Shown: positions 30,199 through 39,456 of the stretch, one piece after another
How positions within the stretch are numbered: position 1 is the first letter of the stretch
Layout: the number at the start of each line of letters is the position of its first letter
Source of the DNA: Hyphomicrobiales bacterium
Lineage (GTDB): Bacteria; Pseudomonadota; Alphaproteobacteria; Rhizobiales; Rhizobiaceae
Length of the DNA stretch: 64,000 nt
Direction: 5' to 3'
Assembly: GCA_900472675.1 (NCBI GenBank)
Contig: UCJA01000009.1
Span: 544,551-608,550, forward strand
The notes under the pieces: model-generated
Told to the model about the DNA's origin: nothing
The model's database searches: none
What the model saw: the letters and a program-made list of their open reading frames with translations, nothing else
Made by a program: the position numbers and the translations under genes

Positions 30199-31245
30199 TC
30201 ATTTGGCCGTCGGCATCCGCACGGGTGCCGCGATCTGCTCGAAGGTGCATTGCGACGGTGTCTTGTCGGGCCGCCACCGCAGCAGCTTCGTGCCGTGGCG
30301 AAACCGCCCCTCCGTCACCTGATCGAAACGCACCTCGACCACCAGCTCCGGGCGAAGCGGCTGCCAATCGGCGCTTCGCTCCGTGCTCCACCGGCTGGGA
30401 CCTCCCGGCGCACGGCCGGTAAAACCTGGTGGCTCGCGCAGTGCCTCGAGTTGCTTCGTCAGCGCCGCGCGTTCCGCATTGCGGATCGTAGCGGTAAAAC
30501 CCATATGGTCGAGCTTGCCGTCTGCATCGTAGAGCCCCAGTAGAAGCGACCCCACGGCATCTGTCTCGCTCTGGTAGCGGAAGCCGCCCACCACGCAGTC
30601 GGCAGTGCGCAGCCGCTTCACCTTGATCATCGCCCGCTCGCCCGGCATGTAAACGTCCGCCAGGCGCTTGGCGACAAGGCCATCCGTCGCCTCATTGCCG
30701 GAAGCCGACAGCCAGGCACGGGCTTCCTCGAGCTCCAGCGTCACGGGCGAAAGGCTGAGGTTCGCGGAAGCCTGCACCTCGTAAAAGGCTTCCAGTTGCC
30801 GCCGTCGCTCCGAAAGCGGCCTCTCGAGCAGCAGCTCGCCGTCCGCGTCGACCAGCATGTCGAACAGCACCAGCCGCGCCGGCGTCTCTTGGGATAGCTT
30901 GGCAATCCGGCTCGCTGCGGGATGCAGGCGCGCCTGCAGCGCCGGAAATGACAAGGAGCCACCGGTCTCGATCACCAGTTCGCCGTCGAGCACGAAGCGC
31001 TCAGCCGGCAGGCCGCGCAGAAACGCAATCACTTCGGGAAAGAAGCGCCCGAGCGGCTTGCCGGATTTGGCGCGGATATCGACCTCGTCGCCGCGCTTGA
31101 AGGCGAGACAGCGAAAACCGTCCCACTTCGGCTCGTACTGCCAGCCGTCATCCGCGGGCAGAGCCTCCGCAAGGCGCGCCTCCATCGGCTCCGTCTCGAT
31201 GGGCAGGTCGAATACCTCGGTTTTAGTCGCATCCATCAGGGACAT
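30199..31245 (-). CDS. ATP-dependent DNA ligase (LigC-like)
   Basis: A 348-residue stand-alone ligase. The adenylation motif EPKWDGFR places the reactive lysine at 40; further nucleotidyltransferase motifs are AKSGKPLGRFFPEV, FVLDGELVIE, LVLFDMLV, TDGLVAKR and AMIKVKR. A C-terminal OB domain follows, ending in RPDKTPSQCTFEQI. It lacks the polymerase and phosphoesterase domains of full LigD. Ligases of this type (LigC) take part in Ku-dependent end joining or gap repair. No ku gene is adjacent. The ATG at 31245 has GAGAGG six bases upstream; a longer frame to 31581 is antisense to the small gene next door. Confidence 0.9.
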   Translation of the reverse strand: MSLMDATKTEVFDLPIETEPMEARLAEALPADDGWQYEPKWDGFRCLAFKRGDEVDIRAKSGKPLGRFFPEVIAFLRGLPAERFVLDGELVIETGGSLSFPALQARLHPAASRIAKLSQETPARLVLFDMLVDADGELLLERPLSERRRQLEAFYEVQASANLSLSPVTLELEEARAWLSASGNEATDGLVAKRLADVYMPGERAMIKVKRLRTADCVVGGFRYQSETDAVGSLLLGLYDADGKLDHMGFTATIRNAERAALTKQLEALREPPGFTGRAPGGPSRWSTERSADWQPLRPELVVEVRFDQVTEGRFRHGTKLLRWRPDKTPSQCTFEQIAAPVRMPTAK

Positions 31246-31279
31246 CCGCTGCCTCTCGGGCCGTGAGATCATGCCCCCT

Positions 31280-31386
31280 AACGCCGCACCCTTGGCAAAG
31301 GATGCGAGCACCCGTGAACCCTGCGGAACAAGGGCGCACGGTGGGTGTTGTTCTGCCGTGCCAGGGAGGCACAGGAGGAGATCATC
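31280..31386. other. Short divergent intergenic region of ligase and small stress-type gene
   Basis: Holds the EcfG-like promoter described separately on the plus strand. No comparable GGAAC-N16-CGTT arrangement is seen on the minus strand for the ligase gene. Confidence 0.4.
31325..31349 (+). promoter_or_regulatory. Near-consensus EcfG (general stress) promoter
   Basis: GGAAC at 31325-31329, then 16 bp, then TGTT at 31346-31349. The alphaproteobacterial EcfG consensus is GGAAC-N16/17-CGTT, so one base of the -10 differs. It lies 38 bp upstream of the small gene at 31387. Confidence 0.5.
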
Positions 31387-31572
31387 ATGGGCATTGAACA
31401 GGCACCGACGCCGGAAGGTCGGGAGGCCGCTCGCGGGCTTAAAGAGGCTGCCAAAGCGGAAGAACAGAAGGTCGAGGCCGAGAAAGGTTCCGACCTCGCC
31501 AAGGGCGCGGACCGAGTCGAGGAGCGGTCGCGAAGCTCCGACGGCAAGAGCGCCGGCGAAAAGCAGATCTGA
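31387..31572 (+). CDS. Small, highly charged hydrophilic protein of unknown function
   Basis: A 61-residue protein rich in Glu, Lys, Ala and Gly with no hydrophobic segment and no cysteine (MGIEQAPTPEGREAARGLK at the start). It is probably disordered or helical in isolation. Support for coding comes from a very strong AGGAGGAG seven bases before the ATG and an EcfG-like promoter just upstream. Small hydrophilic proteins of this kind are common in general-stress regulons of rhizobia, but I do not recognise a specific family. Confidence 0.7.
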   Translation: MGIEQAPTPEGREAARGLKEAAKAEEQKVEAEKGSDLAKGADRVEERSRSSDGKSAGEKQI

Positions 31573-31632
31573 TGCATGCAAGGCTGGGGTTGGGTCCGCT
31601 TTTAGGCGCGACCCAACCTCGGTCTTGAACGA

Positions 31633-33039
31633 CTAGCCGCGCCGGGTACGCCAGCTCTCCGCGTAGCTTTCGCGCGCCTCGCGAGCATAGGGCGTCGGCG
31701 ACACCCTCACCCGGATTTCTGCCTGCCTGTGCCCCGTCTCGATGGAGGTCTTGCCGGTGCCGCCGTTTGGCTCGCCCCAGACCAGCGTCAGCACATCCCC
31801 CTCCTGCACCTCCGGATCGACAACGCCGAGCGAGAGCATGCAGCGCTCGTTGTAGCTGTAGCCGTTGAACATCGACATGCCGACCATCCGCTCGCCCATC
31901 ATCACCCGGTCGGCACTGGAGGAAGCGTAGTTCGGCTGCGGCAGGTCGATCCACTTGTAGGGCTCGCCGCCCGGCACGAAGTTCGAGGCGATGACCGCCA
32001 TCACATCCTCCGCATTCCACTCGAAGGTCACCTTCTTGCGGTGCGGTCGATCCTTCATCGCCTCCAGCGCGGCCCGGCCGACGAAGTCGTGGTCAAATTT
32101 GATATAGATGCCGTAGCCGAGCTCGTAAGGCGTAACGTAGTAATCCTCGATTTCGGCAGAGACCAGGCTGCCGCCGATCGACCCCACCGCCTCGTAGCTG
32201 TCCGCCGACAACCAGTCGCGATATCCCTGCAGCGCATCGCCCGTGTAGATCGCCGGAAGCGGCGACGGGATCCAGCCGGATTCCAGCGTGTTCGTGGAAT
32301 AGGCTCGAGCACCGACCAGATGCAGGTCCACGCCGGCCGCACGCGCCGCATTGACGATCGCGTCGCGCACCTCGTCCTTTTCGGCATAGGGGCCCCAGAT
32401 CTCCAGGCCCGGCGCTCCAGCCATACCATGCCGCAGGGCCTGCACCCGGCGGCCCGCGACAGTGATCCAGTCCACATGGAAGAACTTGATCTCGGCGATC
32501 GGGCCGCCGTTCAGAGCCTCGAAGATCCGAGGCGCGTCCGGCCCCTGGATCTGGAAGCGATAGTGGACGCGGGTGACCTCCTTGCCGTCGGGCCGCGAGG
32601 GCGAGCGCGGATCATGCGTCAGCGTCACGTCATGACGGCCGAGCGATGCATTGTAGCGCAGCCAGTTCGCGGTCGGCGCCCGGCCGACCAGCACGAACTT
32701 CTGCTCAGCCTCGCGAAAGATGATCATGTCGCCGATCACGTAGCCGGCGGGCGTCACCGGCACATAATGCTTGGCACGGTTGGTGCCGAAGTTGGCAAAG
32801 CTGTTGATCGCCAGGCTCTCGAGGAAGCGCGAGGCATCCGGCCCCTCAACGATCAGTTCGTCCATGTGATGCGACTGGTCGAACAGCACCGCCGACTGGC
32901 GCCATGCGACCTGCTCTGTGCGCCAGTTTGAAAACTCCGGCGCGACCACTGGATAGACATACATGCCGATCCGCGAATTGCGCAGAAGCTGCGCCGCATT
33001 GCCGCTGTCCTTCAGAACATCGGAGAGACTTCCTGTCAT
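31633..33039 (-). CDS. LigM-type tetrahydrofolate-dependent aromatic O-demethylase
   Basis: A 468-residue protein of the GcvT-like aminomethyltransferase fold. It closely matches the Sphingobium LigM/DesA family in IGMYVYPVVAPEFSNWRTEQ, DQSHHM, RHGMAGAPGLEIWGPY, STNTLESGWIPSPLPAIYTG and MSMFNGYSYNER. Family members move the methyl group of vanillate, 3-O-methylgallate or syringate to tetrahydrofolate; the tyrosine of YVYP (here Tyr29) corresponds to the catalytic Tyr31 of LigM as I recall it. The ATG has GGAGG seven bases upstream. It shares orientation with the dioxygenase-esterase fusion 214 bp upstream, pointing to methoxylated aromatic breakdown. No folate gene is adjacent. Confidence 0.87.
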   Translation of the reverse strand: MTGSLSDVLKDSGNAAQLLRNSRIGMYVYPVVAPEFSNWRTEQVAWRQSAVLFDQSHHMDELIVEGPDASRFLESLAINSFANFGTNRAKHYVPVTPAGYVIGDMIIFREAEQKFVLVGRAPTANWLRYNASLGRHDVTLTHDPRSPSRPDGKEVTRVHYRFQIQGPDAPRIFEALNGGPIAEIKFFHVDWITVAGRRVQALRHGMAGAPGLEIWGPYAEKDEVRDAIVNAARAAGVDLHLVGARAYSTNTLESGWIPSPLPAIYTGDALQGYRDWLSADSYEAVGSIGGSLVSAEIEDYYVTPYELGYGIYIKFDHDFVGRAALEAMKDRPHRKKVTFEWNAEDVMAVIASNFVPGGEPYKWIDLPQPNYASSSADRVMMGERMVGMSMFNGYSYNERCMLSLGVVDPEVQEGDVLTLVWGEPNGGTGKTSIETGHRQAEIRVRVSPTPYAREARESYAESWRTRRG

Positions 33040-33253
33040 GACGTTTCCTCCCATCACCTCGAACCAGACTGGTTGATGCCCGAGCCGACCCCTCCTCCAA
33101 GGCGTCGAGCGGCACCACCTGCGGCACCGCGCGCTCTAGATGGGATGCTACGGCAGCAGAGGCAGCGAAGCAACAGGCGCAACCCCGCAATGCATACATG
33201 AGAACCTCTTCAGCGCCCATAAATTGCAAGCAAGGCCCAATGCCTGGAGAAAA

Positions 33254-34819
33254 TTAGATGTCGCTGTATACAGAATCCGTCAGCCACTGGCCGACGATCG
33301 CTGCGTCCTGTGCCTCGAGACCATGGTCCGCATCGATCTGCCGGGCGGTGAGCATGGCACCTGCGCCAGCAAGCCTGTCCTCGAGTTCCTTCGCCTGCGG
33401 GGCGTAGGGATCTTGGGTACCGCTGATGGTGAGCACGCTCACGGCCGAAAGGTCCACCTCCGGCCGCACCTCCAGCACGTTCATCGGCCGCAACAACACG
33501 GCGCGACGGACCACCTGCGGATGAAGCGGCATCACGGCGCCAAGGAAATTGCCGCCGTTGGAATTGCCGATGAAGACGATGCGCCCGAGGTCGATCCCGT
33601 AGGCACGCGGGAGGTCCTCGACGAAAGCGGCGAAGGCTTCAGCCTCCGAGGCGATGTCCGTCTGGTCGAACTGCATCGTGCCGGAGCGCCGGAAGAAGCG
33701 CGACACGCCCTCCTCCGTCGATCGCCCCCGCACGCCGATCAGCACAGCGCCGGGCGCAACCTTTCGGCCGAACGGCAGCAGGTCCGTCTCGCTACCGCCG
33801 CTGCCATGCAGCAGCACCAGCGTCGTCCCGTCCGGGTCCTCAGGGGTATAGATGCGGTGAACGAAATCCAGCTCGCGATAGGTCACCCGCTCCTCGCCCG
33901 GCATGCCGAACTGCGGCAGCATGACCTTGAAGTCCTCGCGGTCCCCCTTGAAGTGCTCGGGCACAAAAAGCGTGGTGCCGAGGCTCTCCGGCAGCTCGTC
34001 CACGGCAAAGCCGGGACCGTCGCTCGCAAGCTCGATCAGCGTGCCGCCCGGCTCGCGCACATAGAGCGAATAGAAGTAGTGCCGGTCGTGCATGTTCATC
34101 TCGCCGGCATCGTGGGCGGCAAGCCCGGCATGCACCGCCTCAACCGCCGCGCGGTCCGGCGCCCGCAGCGCCACATGATCGATCGTCCCGGCCCCAGGTG
34201 CCGCGGTCCAGAAGCCTCGGGCATTGCGCACGTCGACCACGTCAAGCGATTGGGAGACCAGCCGCTGGACATTGCCCTCTGTCGGACCGCGCGTCAGCCC
34301 CATGTGCTGCGCCAGGAAATCGGCCGTCTCCTCGGCTTTCCCGGATAGGATCGTCGCGCCACGCAGTCGGCGGATGGCATCGGCCTCGGCAATACCGCTT
34401 CCGCTCCACCATACCGAGGGTGGCGTCTGCTCCACGCCGACCAGCTTGACGATGATGCCGTCGGGATCCGTCAGTCGCAGCACAGGCTCGCCGAATTCCA
34501 ACGCCGGACCGCTCGTCTTCACCCGGAATTGCAGGGCCCGCGTCAACCAGAAACCGATCGCGGCGGGAGCAACCGCGAAGCTGATCTCGCTCGGCGCGCC
34601 ATGGCCGACGCGGCCCTGCGATCCCTCCTCCCAGGCAAGAAAAGTGACCAGCGAACCGGGCGTAGCCGCACCGTCCCCGTAAAACAGATGCAGTTGCCGC
34701 GCGTCTTCAAAGCCTGCCGTGCGTTTGACGAGCCGCAGCCCCAGGAAGCCTACGTAGAAGTCGACATTCGCCTGGATCTTGCGGGTGATGGCGGTGATGT
34801 GGTGAAGTCCGGACGTCAT
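33254..34819 (-). CDS. Fusion of ring-cleaving dioxygenase-like (VOC) domain and carboxylesterase (MhqO-MhqD-like)
   Basis: A 521-residue two-part protein. Residues about 1-310 hold two vicinal-oxygen-chelate modules (SGLHHITAITRKIQANVDFY at the start; TIDHVALRAPDRAAVEAVHAG near 215; EPGGTLIELASDGPGFAVDE near 260), as in hydroquinone-specific dioxygenases of the MhqO/YkcA type. Residues about 325-521 are an alpha/beta hydrolase of the phospholipase/carboxylesterase type, with LVLLHGSGGSETDLLPF, nucleophile Ser in FIGNSNGGNF, and the Asp and His in SGTQDPYAP and ADHGLEAQD. In Bacillus the two activities are separate genes of the mhqNOD operon, so the fusion supports one pathway. A longer frame to 34996 overlaps the next gene. 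Confidence 0.88.
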   Translation of the reverse strand: MTSGLHHITAITRKIQANVDFYVGFLGLRLVKRTAGFEDARQLHLFYGDGAATPGSLVTFLAWEEGSQGRVGHGAPSEISFAVAPAAIGFWLTRALQFRVKTSGPALEFGEPVLRLTDPDGIIVKLVGVEQTPPSVWWSGSGIAEADAIRRLRGATILSGKAEETADFLAQHMGLTRGPTEGNVQRLVSQSLDVVDVRNARGFWTAAPGAGTIDHVALRAPDRAAVEAVHAGLAAHDAGEMNMHDRHYFYSLYVREPGGTLIELASDGPGFAVDELPESLGTTLFVPEHFKGDREDFKVMLPQFGMPGEERVTYRELDFVHRIYTPEDPDGTTLVLLHGSGGSETDLLPFGRKVAPGAVLIGVRGRSTEEGVSRFFRRSGTMQFDQTDIASEAEAFAAFVEDLPRAYGIDLGRIVFIGNSNGGNFLGAVMPLHPQVVRRAVLLRPMNVLEVRPEVDLSAVSVLTISGTQDPYAPQAKELEDRLAGAGAMLTARQIDADHGLEAQDAAIVGQWLTDSVYSDI

Positions 34820-34848
34820 GATTCTCGCCTTGAAACGGATGTCGCGCC

Positions 34849-35451
34849 CTAAAGCGGATTGACGAGATTGAGGATCAGCCGGTGGACGTTGCCACCCTCG
34901 CTGAGCTCGACCTTGTCGAAATCCTGGCTGTTCTTGACCCGCGTTCGCGAAATCTCGCCGAGCTTCGACGTCAGCTCGGCGCGGACCTTGGTGCACTTCG
35001 GATCAGCCGGCACAGACAGCCCGACGCTGACCGTCTCGATCTCCGCCACCATGGCCTTGATCTGCTCCGCATGGACCCGTTCATGCTTGCGCACGCCCTC
35101 GATGAACACCTGCCACAACTTATCGAGCGCCGGCGGCAGCGCCGTCACCGGCTTCGGCAGCACGTAGGTGATGGTAAGGTTCGGCCGGGCCGACACCAGC
35201 GTACAGGCACCGTCCGGCTGCGGCACGTAGTTGCGCGACCAGGTCAGCTTGAAGTCCGTGTGGGCGATGGCCCGCACATGGGTTCCGACCTTTGGACCCT
35301 TCTCTCCGATCGAAGAATAGAGCTCGATGCCCGTGGCTCCTGAGATCGGATAGGTTTTCACCTGCTCCTCCATCCTCCATTGTGCACCCGCAACCAGCGG
35401 AAAACCGCAGGCGGCGGTCAGCACGACAATTAGTCCCAGTCTGGTCCGCAC
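34849..35451 (-). CDS. DUF922 putative secreted zinc peptidase
   Basis: A 200-residue protein with a short signal peptide (hydrophobic residues 5-22, ending near AGA-Q). The single recognisable site is KHERVHAEQI, a zinc-binding HExxH at His123-His127, which is characteristic of the DUF922 family of predicted periplasmic Zn-dependent proteases. Two cysteines (about 83 and 154) could form a disulfide. It follows no clear operon: the fusion gene begins 29 bp further on in the same direction, so co-transcription is possible. Confidence 0.75.
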   Translation of the reverse strand: MRTRLGLIVVLTAACGFPLVAGAQWRMEEQVKTYPISGATGIELYSSIGEKGPKVGTHVRAIAHTDFKLTWSRNYVPQPDGACTLVSARPNLTITYVLPKPVTALPPALDKLWQVFIEGVRKHERVHAEQIKAMVAEIETVSVGLSVPADPKCTKVRAELTSKLGEISRTRVKNSQDFDKVELSEGGNVHRLILNLVNPL

Positions 35452-35568
35452 GGCATTCCCATCGTTTTGAGGTATTTGATGTTAAGGAGAAGCGTCGGCG
35501 GTTTCAACCGTAACCACAGGGGCCTCACCCCCTTTCGGCTAAAACATGTTGACGAAACGGACGCACGC

Positions 35569-35581
35569 TTGTCATACATGT
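35569..35581. promoter_or_regulatory. Candidate GntR operator, copy upstream of the regulator
   Basis: TTGTCATACATGT occurs here upstream of the GntR gene. A copy matching 11 of 13 bases, TTGTCGTACAGGT, lies on the opposite strand at 36422-36434 in front of kdgD. Confidence 0.45.
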
Positions 35582-35647
35582 GAGAAACTATCCCGACGAA
35601 GCGAATGGCGATATCTTTGACACGGGATGCAGACAGGGAGACCAGAC

Positions 35648-36394
35648 ATGGGCGCAGACGCAAGGGCGGAGAGCGCCAAGGGAGCAGGCACGCTTGTCTT
35701 CCAGCTCAGTGAGACGCTGCGCCAGGCCATCGCAGCCGGACAATATGCGCCGGGTGCGCGCCTGCCGAGCGAGGCACAGCTAACGGAAGCCCACGGCGTC
35801 AGCCGCACGGTGGTGCGCGAAGCCATTGCCGCGCTGCGGTCGGATCGGCTGGTGGAAGCCCGCCAAGGTGCCGGCGTCTTCGTGCTGGAGCCCCAGGCCA
35901 CCCAGCGACCGGGTATCCTCTCCCTCAACAACATCGATCTGGCGCGGGTTTCGTCGACGATCGAGCTTCTGGAGCTGCGAACCGCCGTCGAAGTCGAGGC
36001 AGCCGGGCTTGCAGCGCTCCGCCGTTCGCCAGCCCAGGAAGAAATGATCTTCGACAGGCACTACGCCTTGCGCGCCTGTCTGGACGCCTCGCAGCCCAGC
36101 AGCGAGGCTGATTTCGCCCTGCACATCGCCATCGCCGAAGCGACGAACAACCCCCGTTTCAGGGAGTTTCTGACGATGATCGGCAAGAATGTCATCCCCC
36201 GCGCCGCCCTGCGGCCCGATGAGCGGGAGGACGACCAGGCGGCCTATATCACGCTGCTAGATGAGGAACACAATGCCATCGTCGTGGCCATTTCCGAAGG
36301 CGACGAAGAGGGTGCGCGCCTGGCCATGCGCCGCCATCTGCGCGGCGCCCAGCTGCGCTACCGCAGCCTGCTGCGCGAGTTCCGGAATTCATAA
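35648..36394 (+). CDS. GntR/FadR-family regulator of the uronate/aldarate locus
   Basis: A 248-residue FCD-type regulator. The winged helix covers about residues 10-80 (GARLPSEAQLTEAHGVSRTVVREAIAALRSDRLVEARQGAGVFV, seen in parts). The all-helical FCD ligand domain follows, with the metal-binding pattern of ELRTAVEVEAAGLAA, DFALHIAIAEATNN and DEEHNAIVVAISEGDEEGA. I chose the ATG at 35648, seven bases after GGGAG, over one seven codons upstream. It precedes kdgD by 77 bp in the same direction, and probably represses the pathway until a sugar acid binds. Confidence 0.88.
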   Translation: MGADARAESAKGAGTLVFQLSETLRQAIAAGQYAPGARLPSEAQLTEAHGVSRTVVREAIAALRSDRLVEARQGAGVFVLEPQATQRPGILSLNNIDLARVSSTIELLELRTAVEVEAAGLAALRRSPAQEEMIFDRHYALRACLDASQPSSEADFALHIAIAEATNNPRFREFLTMIGKNVIPRAALRPDEREDDQAAYITLLDEEHNAIVVAISEGDEEGARLAMRRHLRGAQLRYRSLLREFRNS

Positions 36395-36399
36395 TATAA

Positions 36400-37380
<981 letters not shown>

Positions 37381-37384
37381 TGCC

Positions 37385-38521
37385 ATGAAGATCGCCTCGG
37401 TCCGCACCCATCTTCTCGAACACAGGCTCGACGTCGCTTTCGAAAGTGCGTCCATGCGCTTCGACCGCCGGGCTCATGTGCTGGTGGAGATCGAGTGCGA
37501 CGATGGCACCATCGGCTGGGGCGAGTGCCTCGGGCCAGCGCGCCCCAATGCGGCAGTCGTCGCGACCTACGCAAACTGGCTGGTCGGCGAAAACCCGCTG
37601 GAAACCGAAAAGATCTGGGCAAGGCTCTACAATGCTTTGCGCGACCAGGGACAACGTGGCCTGGCGGTCACCGCCTTGTCCGGTATCGACATCGCGCTTT
37701 GGGACATCAAGGGCAAGCACTTCAACGTGCCGGTGTCGATCCTGCTCGGTGGCCGTTTCCGCGACAGCGTCAGGGCCTATGCGACCGGCAGCTTCAAGCG
37801 CGACGGCGTCGACCGGGTCGAAGACAATGCAAGCGATGTCGCCCGCTATTGGAGCGAAGGTTTTCACGCCACCAAGATCAAGATTGGCTTCGGCGTCGAG
37901 GAAGATCTGCGGGTCATCCGGGCGGTGCGCGAAGCCGCCGGTCCCGACATGCGCCTGATGATCGACGCCAACCATGGCTACGACACTGTGGAAGCCATCC
38001 GCCTCGGCAATGCCGCCGCGCAATACGATATCGACTGGTTCGAGGAGCCCGTGGTTCCGGAACAGCTGGCCGCCTACCGCGAAGTCCGCGCCCGCCAGCC
38101 GATCCCCGTCGCCGGCGGCGAGACCTGGCACAGCCGCTGGGGCATGCGCGAACCGGTGGAAACCCGCGCGGTCGATATCCTGCAGCCGGATCTCGCCGGC
38201 GTCGGCGGCTTTACCGAGGCCAAGCGGGTTGCCGATCTCGCCGCTCTGCATGGCGTGCGCGTCGTGCCGCATGTCTGGGGCACCGCCGTTCACATTGCCG
38301 CAGCGCTTCAGTTCATGGCGGCGATGATCCCGAGCCCCATGCGCGTCAACCCGATCGAGCCGATCCTGGAATTCGATCGCACCGACAATCCCTTCCGCCA
38401 GGCGGTGATCAAAAAGCCCATCGAGCACGAGCGCGGCGTGGTGCAGATCCCCGATGGCCCGGGCCTCGGCATCGAGATCAATCGCGACGCGCTCGTCGAA
38501 TTCAAGATGGGAGACCCCTGA
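37385..38521 (+). CDS. gci: D-galactarolactone cycloisomerase (enolase superfamily)
   Basis: A 378-residue mandelate-racemase/muconate-lactonising enzyme that closely resembles Agrobacterium Gci, which opens galactaro-1,4-lactone to 3-deoxy-2-keto-hexarate. The N-terminal capping domain (MKIASVRTHLLEHRLDVAFE) precedes the barrel. Catalytic residues fit the family: Lys164 and Lys166 in ATKIKIGFG, metal ligands Asp194, Glu220 and Glu246, and His296 in VPHVWGT. It begins four bases after kdgD and its stop overlaps the gli start (TGATG), so the two lactone enzymes are coupled. Confidence 0.92.
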   Translation: MKIASVRTHLLEHRLDVAFESASMRFDRRAHVLVEIECDDGTIGWGECLGPARPNAAVVATYANWLVGENPLETEKIWARLYNALRDQGQRGLAVTALSGIDIALWDIKGKHFNVPVSILLGGRFRDSVRAYATGSFKRDGVDRVEDNASDVARYWSEGFHATKIKIGFGVEEDLRVIRAVREAAGPDMRLMIDANHGYDTVEAIRLGNAAAQYDIDWFEEPVVPEQLAAYREVRARQPIPVAGGETWHSRWGMREPVETRAVDILQPDLAGVGGFTEAKRVADLAALHGVRVVPHVWGTAVHIAAALQFMAAMIPSPMRVNPIEPILEFDRTDNPFRQAVIKKPIEHERGVVQIPDGPGLGIEINRDALVEFKMGDP

Positions 38522-39402
38522 TGCTGGTTCGGACACTCACAGGCAATCCTCCGACGACAAAGCTTCCCGCAGGTGCGGTCGACACTCAGATGCACCTCTA
38601 TCTACCGGGCTACCCCTCGCTTCCGGGCGGCCCTGGACTGCCGGCCGGCGCCCTCCCCGATCCCGACCGGTATCGCCAAGTGATGGCCTGGCTCGGCATC
38701 GACCGCGTCATCATCACCCAGGGCAACGCCCAGCAGCGCGACAACGAGAACCTCGTCGCCTGCCTTGCCGCCATGGGCGATGTGGCGCGCGGCGTCTGCG
38801 TCATCGACAGCACCACCAGCGATGCGGAACTGGAGCGGCTGTCTCAGGCCGGCAATGTCGGAACCCGCATCATGGACCTTCCCGGCGGAGCCGTCGCTCT
38901 CAATGAGCTGGAAGCAGTCGATGCCAAGGCAGCGGCCATGGGCTGGATGGTGGCCGTTCAGTTCGACGGCAGCAACATCCTCGATCACGAGCAGCGCCTC
39001 AAGAACCTGAAATCCCGCTGGGTCTTCGATCACCACGGCAAGTTCTTCGCAGGCGTGACGCCGGACAGCCCGCAGGTTGCAGCCGTCAAGCGGCTGATCG
39101 ATGGCGGTCGCTGCTGGTTCAAGTTCGCCGGCGCCTATGAATCCTCGAAATCCGGCGGCCCCGACTATGCGGATATCGCAGCGGTCGCCCGCGAGCTCGC
39201 CGCCTATGCGCCGCAGCGCATGGTCTGGGGCACCAACTGGCCGCACAACCTTGCCCGCGAACAGGCCGACTATCCCGATGACGCCGCACTGACGGACACC
39301 GTGCTTGGCTGGCTGCCCGACGCGGCGGCCCTGCACCTGGCGCTCGTCAAGAACCCGGAAGAACTCTACGGCCTGCCCGCCTGGGAGGTCTCTGCCGATT
39401 AA
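38521..39402 (+). CDS. gli: D-galactarolactone isomerase (amidohydrolase superfamily)
   Basis: A 293-residue amidohydrolase of the 2-pyrone-4,6-dicarboxylate hydrolase-like branch, resembling Agrobacterium Gli. That enzyme converts the 1,5-lactone made by uronate dehydrogenase into the 1,4-lactone used by Gci. Family signatures are AVDTQMHLYLPGYPSLPGGP at the N-terminus, HHGKFFAG near 172 (metal/substrate His) and VWGTNWPHN near 235 with its Asp/His-type loop. It overlaps gci by one base. No uronate dehydrogenase gene is found in the window, so that upstream step must be encoded elsewhere. Confidence 0.9.
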   Translation: MLVRTLTGNPPTTKLPAGAVDTQMHLYLPGYPSLPGGPGLPAGALPDPDRYRQVMAWLGIDRVIITQGNAQQRDNENLVACLAAMGDVARGVCVIDSTTSDAELERLSQAGNVGTRIMDLPGGAVALNELEAVDAKAAAMGWMVAVQFDGSNILDHEQRLKNLKSRWVFDHHGKFFAGVTPDSPQVAAVKRLIDGGRCWFKFAGAYESSKSGGPDYADIAAVARELAAYAPQRMVWGTNWPHNLAREQADYPDDAALTDTVLGWLPDAAALHLALVKNPEELYGLPAWEVSAD

Positions 39403-39456
39403 AACTGCCGACCGGAGCGTGGAGGCTCCGGCGAACTGAAAGAGGAGGAGAACAAC

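Noticed and set aside
30199..31581. 460-codon reading of the DNA ligase frame
   Set aside because: The N-terminal 112 codons are antisense to the small gene at 31387-31572 and match no ligase domain; the ATG at 31245 has a good ribosome site.
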